From the NCBI GenBank assembly GCA_016217585.1, contig JACRHQ010000082.1:1-7074 (forward strand): 7,074 bases of DNA, given 5' to 3'. Shown here piece after piece: positions 1 through 7,074 of this stretch. Below the pieces are notes generated by a model. The model saw only the letters and a list, made by a program, of their open reading frames with translations, did not search any database and was not told the DNA's origin. This DNA is from Candidatus Omnitrophota bacterium (GTDB lineage Bacteria; Omnitrophota; Gorgyraeia; Zapsychrales; Zapsychraceae). The position numbers and the translations under genes are program-made. Within the stretch, counting starts at the first letter, position 1; every line of letters begins with the position of its first letter.

Positions 1-954
1 ACAACAGATTTGGATATCGGTATATCTTGTGAAATACCTGTGGATATTATTGAAGAAGGCGCAATAACTATTCCAGCAAAACGTTTTAGTGATATTGTCC
101 GGGAGTTGCCCTTTGGGGATATTTCGGTCAGTGTTAAAAAAAATAATCAGGTGGATATTGAGGGGAAACAATGTCGGTTTAAGTTAAATGGTCTCCCTAG
201 GGAGGAATTTCCAAAATTTCCAGAATTTAAGGATAAAGAAGCAATTGTGGTTGAACAATCAGTCCTGGGGGAGATGTTGCGGCTGACGGTTTTTGCGGTT
301 TCCCATGAGGAATCACGGTATGTATTAAATGGCGTTTTATTAGAGATCTCTGATGATATTATCCGCATTGTTGCTACTGATGGTCGTCGGCTCGCCAAGA
401 TCGAAAAGAAATTGTCAGCACCCGTAAAAAAAAATATCGCCCTTATTTTACCCGTTAAAGCGGTCCAGGAAATCAGCCGTAATCTTAAAGAAGATGGGAC
501 GCTTTCATTTGTGGTTGGAACAAACCAGGTGTTGTTTGATATTAACGGAGTTTTAATCGCAACGCGGGTCATTGAAGGGGAGTTCCCGAATTATAACCAG
601 GTCATCCCGAAGCCGGTTAAAAACAGAATCAGGATGAATACCCAGGAATTTCTTTCTTCTATCCGCCGGGCCAATTTATTGGCCACGCCGGATTTTCAAG
701 CCGTCAAGTTTGAAATTTTTCCCAACAAACTGGTTATCTCCAAATCCACGCCCGACGTGGGGGAGTCGCGGGAAGTGATCCCTGTCGAGTATGAAGGGGA
801 GGAAATGATGGTGGGGTTCAACCCCCAGCTTTTGATTGATTTTTTGAAAAACATCAACGAAGAACAGGTGCAGATGGAAATTGTGGGAACAGACAAACCC
901 GCGGTCATGCGCTTGCAGGATTATCTCTATTTGGCCCTGCCGATGAGGATTTGA
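1..954 (+). CDS. dnaN: DNA polymerase III beta subunit (sliding clamp), 5'-truncated by window edge
   Basis: This is the ring-shaped clamp that encircles DNA and tethers the replicative polymerase and other clamp-binding enzymes. The reading frame is already open at base 1, starting Thr-Thr-Asp-Leu-Asp, which matches the clamp's TDLE-type strand near residue 47 of the E. coli protein. About 45 N-terminal residues therefore lie upstream, and the TTG at 10 is not a true start. Visible family marks are the IPAKRFSDIVRELP stretch (about 73-114), the TDGRRLA segment (about 376-396, equivalent to E. coli TDGHRL in the peptide-binding pocket), EGEFPNY (about 574-594) and the C-terminal LALPMRI (equivalent to VVMPMRL). 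With 317 residues visible, the full length would be near the usual 365. By hand count the first 600 bases are about 41% G+C and the rest about 48%, lower than gyrA. The family is certain; the true start cannot be seen. Confidence 0.97.
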   Translation, partial: TTDLDIGISCEIPVDIIEEGAITIPAKRFSDIVRELPFGDISVSVKKNNQVDIEGKQCRFKLNGLPREEFPKFPEFKDKEAIVVEQSVLGEMLRLTVFAVSHEESRYVLNGVLLEISDDIIRIVATDGRRLAKIEKKLSAPVKKNIALILPVKAVQEISRNLKEDGTLSFVVGTNQVLFDINGVLIATRVIEGEFPNYNQVIPKPVKNRIRMNTQEFLSSIRRANLLATPDFQAVKFEIFPNKLVISKSTPDVGESREVIPVEYEGEEMMVGFNPQLLIDFLKNINEEQVQMEIVGTDKPAVMRLQDYLYLALPMRI

Positions 955-1016
955 GGGGTATTCGCTGAAATTGGACAAGGGCGAGTAAAAAATAAAAAAA
1001 ATCTGGCAATTTTTGA

Positions 1017-3796
<2,780 letters not shown>

Positions 3797-3811
3797 CGGT
3801 TTATGGATAGC

Positions 3812-3817
3812 GAAGGA
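3812..3817 (+). promoter_or_regulatory. Shine-Dalgarno site of gyrA
   Basis: GAAGGA lies in the 23-base gyrB-gyrA gap. It is 2 bases from the ATG at 3820 and 5 bases from the adjoining in-frame ATG at 3823. The spacing fits the second ATG better, so the real GyrA may begin MRDLAITEK and be 817 residues long. The difference is one methionine. Confidence 0.6.
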
Positions 3818-3819
3818 TA

Positions 3820-6276
3820 ATGATGAGGGATCTGGCAATAACAGAAAAAATCGTTCCGGTGTATATCGAGGAGGAGATGAAGACTTCCTATCTCTCGTAT
3901 TCGATGAGCGTTATCGTCGGACGCGCGCTTCCGGACGTGCGCGACGGGCTTAAGCCGGTCCACCGGCGCGTTTTGTACGCGATGAAGGAGTTGTCGCTGG
4001 AATACGGCAAGCCGTACAAAAAGAGCGCCCGCATCGTCGGGGAAGTTTTGGGTAAATACCACCCGCACGGCGACATGGCCGTGTATGACACCCTGGTGCG
4101 CATGGTGCAGGATTTTTCCTTGCGTTATCCGCTGGTGGACGGGCAGGGGAACTTCGGGTCGATCGACGGGGACGCCCCGGCGGCGATGCGTTACACGGAA
4201 GCGCGCATGGCGGCCATCACCGAGCAGGTGCTGGCGGATATCGACAAGGAGACGGTGGATTTCGCGCCGAATTTTGACGCCACCCTGGAAGAGCCTGTCC
4301 TGATGCCGGCGGCGCTGCCCAACCTTCTGGCCAACGGCTCCAGCGGGATCGCCGTCGGGATGGCGACCAACATCCCGCCGCATAACCTGGGCGAGGTTGT
4401 GGACGCGGCCGTGCTTCTTCTGGAAAATCCCGACGCGACGATCCAGCAGCTCAACAAGATCGTCAAGGGGCCGGATTTCCCGACAGGCGGAATTATTTGC
4501 GGCCGTGAAGGGATCGTCGACGCGTATACGACCGGCCGCGGCAAGGTCATTGTCCGGGCAAGGGTCAGCATCGAGCATCAAAAAGGGAACAAGGACAGCA
4601 TCGTTGTCACGGAAATCCCCTATCAGGTCAACAAGTCTAACCTGATCAGCTCCATCGCGGATTTGGTCCAGGAAAAGAAAGTGGAAGGGATTACCGACAT
4701 CCGTGACGAGTCCGACAAGGAAGGGATCCGCGTTGTCCTGGAGTTGCGCCGCGACGTTGAACCGCAGATCATCCTCAATTATCTTTACAAGCATACCCAG
4801 CTTGAAACGACTTTCGGGATCATCAACCTTGCCCTGGCGAATAACACGCCGCGGGTGCTGAACCTTAAACAGCTTTTGACGTACTTCATTGACCACCGGC
4901 GGTTGATTGTCCGCCGGCGGACACAGTTCGACCTCGACCGGGCGCTTAAGCGCGCGCATATCCTGGAAGGTCTGCGCATCGCCATCAAGTCGATCAACCA
5001 GATCATCCAGACGATCCGCGAGTCCAAAAGCACGTCCGAGGCGAGGGCGGCCCTGATGAAGAAGTTTGAGCTCTCCGAGCTTCAGGCCCAGGCGATCCTC
5101 GAGATGCAGCTGCAGCGGCTGACGGCCCTGGAGCGCGACAAAATCGAGTCGGAGTATCTGGCATTGCTTAAAGACATTGAAAATTACCGGGCAATTTTGG
5201 CTTCGGAGAAGAAGATCGACGGCATCATTAAAGACGAGCTGGCCGGGATCCGGGAGAAATACGCCGACGAGCGGCGCACCGAAATTACCGGCAAGGCCGA
5301 GGAGATCGAAGTCGAGGACCTGATCGCCGAAGAAAACATGGCGATCACGATCAGCAGCGACGGATATATCAAGCGCCTGGCCGTTTCCGCCTACCGCAAA
5401 CAAAAACGCGGCGGCAAGGGGATCGCGGCCATGACGACCCAGGAAGAGGACTTCGTCAAAAACCTTTTTGTGGCCTCCACCAAAGATTATCTTTTGATTT
5501 TTTCGGACCAGGGGATGGTGCGCTGGTTAAAGGTTTATGAGATCCCCGTCGCCTCGCGCGCGGCCAAGGGCAAGAATATCATCAACCTCTTGACGTTTAA
5601 CAAGGAAGAGAAGATCAGCGCCATCGTCGGGGTAAAAGAGTTTAACCCCGACCAATATCTGATTTTTGCCACGGCCGGGGGGAACGTAAAAAAGACATCC
5701 CTTTCGGCCTACAGCAACCCGCGCAAGGGCGGGATTATCGGCATCGGCCTGGAGAAGGACGATCACCTGATCGGGGTCGCGCTCAGTAACGGCAACAGCG
5801 AGGTTTTGCTGGCCACCAGAAACGGGAAAGCACTTCGCTTCCCCGAGAAGCAGACTCGCGATATGGGCCGCGGCGCCAAGGGGGTACGCGGCATCAACCT
5901 TGAAAAAGGCGACCAGGTTGTCAGCATGGTCGTCTTCGCGCCGGACATCAGCAAGACAGGCAGCACCCTTTTGACCGTCAGCGAGAACGGGTTTGCCAAA
6001 CGTTCCGGGTTTGAGGAATACCGCCTCCAGTCCCGCGGCGGCAAGGGGATCATCAATATGAAGGTCACCGACAAAAACGGCCCGGTGGTCGGCGTCCTGT
6101 CGGCCATGCCCGACGACGAGATCATGACGGTAACCAAAAAAGGAATGATTGTGCGCTGCCCTCCCAAAGATGTCCGGGAAACCGGCCGCAGCGCCGTCGG
6201 CGTGCGGCTGATCGCGCTCGATCAGGGCGATTCGGTGAGTTCCGTTGCCATCGTGGTCGGGCAAGAGGAGGCATAA
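3820..6276 (+). CDS. gyrA: DNA gyrase subunit A
   Basis: This is the DNA-breaking and DNA-wrapping subunit of gyrase. The winged-helix and tower domains span about 1-500. The catalytic tyrosine is Y125 in AAMRYTEAR, preceded by the quinolone-determining helix [10 protein letters not shown] (81-90). A six-bladed beta-pinwheel follows (about 505-815), with repeats that each start near a D/N-G-x-hydrophobic-K/R turn: [42 protein letters not shown] and TKKGMIVR. The GyrA box that distinguishes gyrase from topoisomerase IV is QKRGGKG (528-534) in blade 1, close to the canonical QRRGGKG; a second similar motif, QSRGGKG (737-743), lies in blade 5. The 818 residues end soon after the last blade, without the long acidic tail of E. 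coli GyrA. The residue equivalent to E. coli Ser83 is Met (M86), while the Asp87 equivalent (D90) is kept. The gene lies 23 bases after gyrB on the same strand, probably one transcript. Confidence 0.98.
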   Translation: MMRDLAITEKIVPVYIEEEMKTSYLSYSMSVIVGRALPDVRDGLKPVHRRVLYAMKELSLEYGKPYKKSARIVGEVLGKYHPHGDMAVYDTLVRMVQDFSLRYPLVDGQGNFGSIDGDAPAAMRYTEARMAAITEQVLADIDKETVDFAPNFDATLEEPVLMPAALPNLLANGSSGIAVGMATNIPPHNLGEVVDAAVLLLENPDATIQQLNKIVKGPDFPTGGIICGREGIVDAYTTGRGKVIVRARVSIEHQKGNKDSIVVTEIPYQVNKSNLISSIADLVQEKKVEGITDIRDESDKEGIRVVLELRRDVEPQIILNYLYKHTQLETTFGIINLALANNTPRVLNLKQLLTYFIDHRRLIVRRRTQFDLDRALKRAHILEGLRIAIKSINQIIQTIRESKSTSEARAALMKKFELSELQAQAILEMQLQRLTALERDKIESEYLALLKDIENYRAILASEKKIDGIIKDELAGIREKYADERRTEITGKAEEIEVEDLIAEENMAITISSDGYIKRLAVSAYRKQKRGGKGIAAMTTQEEDFVKNLFVASTKDYLLIFSDQGMVRWLKVYEIPVASRAAKGKNIINLLTFNKEEKISAIVGVKEFNPDQYLIFATAGGNVKKTSLSAYSNPRKGGIIGIGLEKDDHLIGVALSNGNSEVLLATRNGKALRFPEKQTRDMGRGAKGVRGINLEKGDQVVSMVVFAPDISKTGSTLLTVSENGFAKRSGFEEYRLQSRGGKGIINMKVTDKNGPVVGVLSAMPDDEIMTVTKKGMIVRCPPKDVRETGRSAVGVRLIALDQGDSVSSVAIVVGQEEA

Positions 6277-6292
6277 CCAGGGCGTTCCCTGG
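6277..6292 (+). terminator. stem-loop directly after the gyrA stop, no U-tract
   Basis: CCAGGG-CGTT-CCCTGG is a perfect 6-bp stem with a 4-base loop that begins on the base after the gyrA stop codon. No T-run follows (GAAAGATA), so a classical intrinsic terminator is not supported. It could be an RNA 3'-end stabiliser, a weak or factor-dependent stop, or chance. It marks the end of the replication gene block and a change in base composition. Confidence 0.35.
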
Positions 6293-6323
6293 GAAAGATA
6301 TTCGAGCCCATCCCAGAAGAGTT

Positions 6324-6599
6324 ATGCCGCGGATGACAGCTGTCGAAGAATGGTTTGTGTACATAATTAAATGTAAAAACGAGGAACTCTATGTTGGGGT
6401 AGCGAAAGATGTTGCGAAAAGGGTTAAATTACACAACAAAGGCTCGGCGTGTAGATATACAAAATATAGAATGCCTGTGACATCATTATTTCAAGAACAG
6501 ATTGCGGGATATTCGGAGGCGAGAAAACGAGAGCGGGAAATAAAGGGATTTACGCGCGCAAAGAAAATAATGTTGATTAGAGATTCTTCGGGCTTATAA
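6324..6599 (+). CDS. GIY-YIG nuclease domain protein (UPF0213/YhbQ-like)
   Basis: This 91-residue protein is a single GIY-YIG domain, a fold that cuts DNA with a metal-bound Glu. The GIY half is VYI (12-14) and the YIG half is YVG (23-25). Other family marks are the catalytic-type Arg in DVAKRVKLH (R33), His 37, the GSACRYTKYRMPV stretch typical of the YhbQ/SLX1-like branch, and Glu 70 in SEARKREREIKG, where the family's metal ligand sits. All expected catalytic positions are present, so it may be active. ATG at 6324 is used here; the ATG at 6333 (residue 4) is equally possible, and neither has a strong ribosome site. Hand-counted G+C is about 38%, with AGA and ATA codons rare in gyrA, which suggests a different origin. 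It sits 47 bases after gyrA and just before palindromes and a duplicated tRNA piece. The role is unknown; solitary members are of unclear function, while other GIY-YIG enzymes act in DNA repair or homing. Confidence 0.85.
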   Translation: MPRMTAVEEWFVYIIKCKNEELYVGVAKDVAKRVKLHNKGSACRYTKYRMPVTSLFQEQIAGYSEARKREREIKGFTRAKKIMLIRDSSGL

Positions 6600-6609
6600 A
6601 AATAAGCCC
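6590..6609 (+). terminator. 8-bp hairpin containing the GIY-YIG stop codon
   Basis: GGGCTTAT (6590-6597) pairs perfectly with ATAAGCCC (6602-6609) around an AAAA loop. The TAA stop (6597-6599) begins on the last stem base and runs into the loop. The bases after it are TTAGAATC rather than a clean T-run, so it is at best a weak intrinsic terminator. It may instead be one end of a small inserted unit or an RNA-stability hairpin. Confidence 0.4.
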
Positions 6610-6616
6610 TTAGAAT

Positions 6617-6641
6617 CAAATTTTTACTTCGTAAAAATTTG
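6617..6641. repeat. 11-bp perfect inverted repeat abutting the tRNA-Glu fragment
   Basis: CAAATTTTTAC (6617-6627) and GTAAAAATTTG (6631-6641) are perfect reverse complements around a 3-base TTC spacer. The stem is A/T-rich with C-G pairs at both ends. Its last base (G6641) is also the first base of the truncated tRNA-Glu copy. It could be a bidirectional terminator-like hairpin, although its T-run is inside the stem, or an end structure of a small mobile unit. Confidence 0.6.
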
Positions 6642-6669
6642 ACCCCATCGTCTAGCCTGGTCAGGACAC
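6641..6669 (+). pseudogene. truncated 5' copy of the tRNA-Glu gene
   Basis: These 29 bases match the first 29 bases of the intact tRNA-Glu starting at 6721, with only two differences (positions 6 and 7). They include the acceptor 5' strand, the D arm and the first base of the anticodon stem; 22 bases (6648-6669) are identical without a break. After 6669 the sequence diverges. There is no proper anticodon arm: only a 4-bp CCCG/CGGG stem with a 10-base loop can form. There is no T arm and no acceptor 3' strand before the next copy, so it is not a functional tRNA by itself. Its acceptor strand GACCCCA is the exact Watson-Crick complement of the intact tRNA's 3' strand TGGGGTC. This suggests it is the original 5' half, displaced by a duplication or insertion. 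Confidence 0.8.
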
Positions 6670-6749
6670 CCCGCCAGTTCTGCCGGGCAATTGATTAAAG
6701 GGCGATAAGGATAAAAAAGTGACCCTGTCGTCTAGCCTGGTCAGGACAC
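6641..6749 (+). repeat. 80-bp-offset direct repeat of the tRNA-Glu 5' half
   Basis: The two repeat units are 6641-6669 and 6721-6749, with 27 of 29 bases the same and start points exactly 80 bases apart. The 51 bases between them (6670-6720) match neither tRNA part and have no recognisable gene. They contain TTGATT (6691-6696) and an A-rich GATAAAAAAG just before the second copy, which might act as a poor promoter, but the spacing (about 15 bases) is short and the match weak. Confidence 0.8.
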
Positions 6750-6794
6750 AAGCTTTTCAAGCTTGCAGCACGGGTTCAAATCCCGTTGGGGTCG
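6721..6794 (+). tRNA. tRNA-Glu (anticodon UUC)
   Basis: The 74 bases fold into a full cloverleaf. The acceptor GACCCTG/TGGGGTC has G-U pairs at 6-67 and 7-66. The D stem is GTCT/GGAC, the anticodon stem CAAGC/GCTTG with loop TTTTCAA, and the T arm ACGGG-TTCAAAT-CCCGT. The anticodon TTC reads GAA and GAG. The variable loop has four bases, which fits the missing base 47 of bacterial tRNA-Glu, and U11-A24, U13-G22 and A37 are also as expected. The discriminator base is G (6794). CCA is not encoded, so it must be added after transcription. Seven Ts (6795-6801) follow directly and could help end the transcript. The two wobble pairs at the acceptor base arise because the 5' strand differs from the upstream partial copy, which would pair perfectly. 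Confidence 0.93.
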
Positions 6795-6802
6795 TTTTTT
6801 TG

Positions 6803-6967
6803 ATGAATCCCTCCCTGAAAATATCTTGGCAGAAATGCGTCAATCTTGTTTGTAGCCGCCGGCTTATTTTCGTTTTAATCGGGGCCGGCATCTTGCTTCG
6901 ATTGAAATATTATTTCGAGAACCTCTCCCTTTGGCCCAACTTCGACAGTTTGCTTCTGGAATTTTGA
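6803..6967 (+). pseudogene. possible N-terminal remnant of a membrane glycosyltransferase-like protein
   Basis: This 54-codon ORF begins with ATG two bases after the tRNA's T-run and ends at TGA 6965-6967. It has a Cys/Arg/Lys-containing N-terminus, one hydrophobic segment (about 21-33, LIFVLIGAGILLR), and then RLKYYFENLSLWPNFDS. The pattern of a first membrane helix followed by RL, a short spacer and SLW is typical of the start of multi-membrane GT39/ArnT-like glycosyltransferases, which usually continue with an Asp-Glu pair and ten or more helices; here the frame stops instead. No Shine-Dalgarno is present, and the leader would be the tRNA itself. A 5' extension of the frame to 6719 is only read-through of the tRNA gene. 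It may be a decayed gene fragment, a frameshifted gene or chance. The identification rests on a short pattern and is weak. Confidence 0.35.
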
Positions 6968-7074
6968 TTTTATCGACGAGCCCCATAATATGAGACCTAC
7001 CTTTGGCACTACATTTCAGTTAGCCAGTCTTAGCCGACACTCAGGGCGTTCTGATGGCCGGAGGCAGCGCTACA
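6968..7074. other. unassigned tail of the window
   Basis: No gene can be assigned here. One plus-strand frame stays open from about 6906 to the window end but has no start that I trust and no family I recognise. The minus strand also has short open stretches without a clear start. A 6-base TTAGCC motif appears twice, 10 bases apart (about 7019-7040). The stretch may be intergenic or the edge of the next gene. Confidence 0.3.

Noticed and set aside
10..12. TTG at 10 as the dnaN start.
   Set aside because: The frame is open from base 1 and aligns with clamp residues near 46-50, so the gene begins upstream of the window.
5527..6264. A 245-codon minus-strand open frame opposite the gyrA pinwheel region.
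   Set aside because: The plus-strand blades are clear family repeats. The antisense product shows no motif or plausible start context.
6641..6720. The upstream tRNA-like copy as a second functional tRNA, or as one intron-split tRNA.
   Set aside because: It has no anticodon loop, T arm or 3' acceptor strand. The downstream copy is complete by itself, and the 80 bases show no intron-like structure.
6719..6802. A GTG-started protein frame running through the tRNA-Glu gene.
   Set aside because: It translates the tRNA itself, giving the usual CSTGSNPVG-like artefact. Only the part from 6803 can be considered.
6965..6967. TGA read as tryptophan, which would extend the ORF after the tRNA.
   Set aside because: TGA ends dnaN and dciA in this window and TGG encodes Trp in the gyrase genes. 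The extension would stop again within a few codons.
7010..7045. Integron attC-like or attachment-site sequence around GTTAGCC/CTTAGCC.
   Set aside because: The core-site pattern (RYYYAAC with GTTRRRY) does not fit on either strand. Only a short TTAGCC repeat is present.

Overview
The window is a bacterial replication and topology gene cluster, all on the plus strand: the 3' part of dnaN (beta sliding clamp), a small DUF721/DciA-type gene, gyrB and gyrA. A different kind of DNA follows: a small GIY-YIG nuclease gene, two inverted repeats, a broken 5' copy of a tRNA-Glu gene, an intact tRNA-Glu(UUC), and a short ORF that looks like the broken start of a membrane protein. No minus-strand gene is supported.

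Region by region: 1-954 is dnaN, cut at its 5' end by the window edge. A 62-base gap leads to dciA (1017-1301), whose stop overlaps the gyrB start (1298-3796) by four bases. A 23-base gap with a Shine-Dalgarno sequence leads to gyrA (3820-6276). A 6-bp stem-loop directly follows the gyrA stop. The GIY-YIG ORF (6324-6599) is about 38% G+C by hand count, against roughly 55-60% or more in much of gyrA. Its stop codon lies in an 8-bp hairpin, and an 11-bp hairpin follows that ends on the first base of a truncated tRNA-Glu copy (6641-6669). The intact tRNA-Glu starts exactly 80 bases later (6721-6794). The last 280 bases hold a 54-codon ORF with one membrane segment, then about 107 bases I cannot assign.

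The genes fit one operon-like block. DnaN holds the polymerase on DNA, DciA is the ancestral-type partner of the replicative helicase, and GyrB with GyrA form the gyrase that removes the positive supercoils made by the fork. The order dnaN-dciA-gyrB-gyrA without recF is a variant of the common arrangement next to the origin.

The organism is a bacterium with a long, Gram-negative-style GyrB (832 residues, insertion after the TOPRIM domain) and a moderate, uneven G+C content. An uncultured lineage such as Omnitrophota is possible, but this is only an impression from protein style and layout. The replication genes are ordinary. The unusual part is 6277-6810, where a possibly mobile nuclease gene, palindromes and a duplicated tRNA 5' half lie together.
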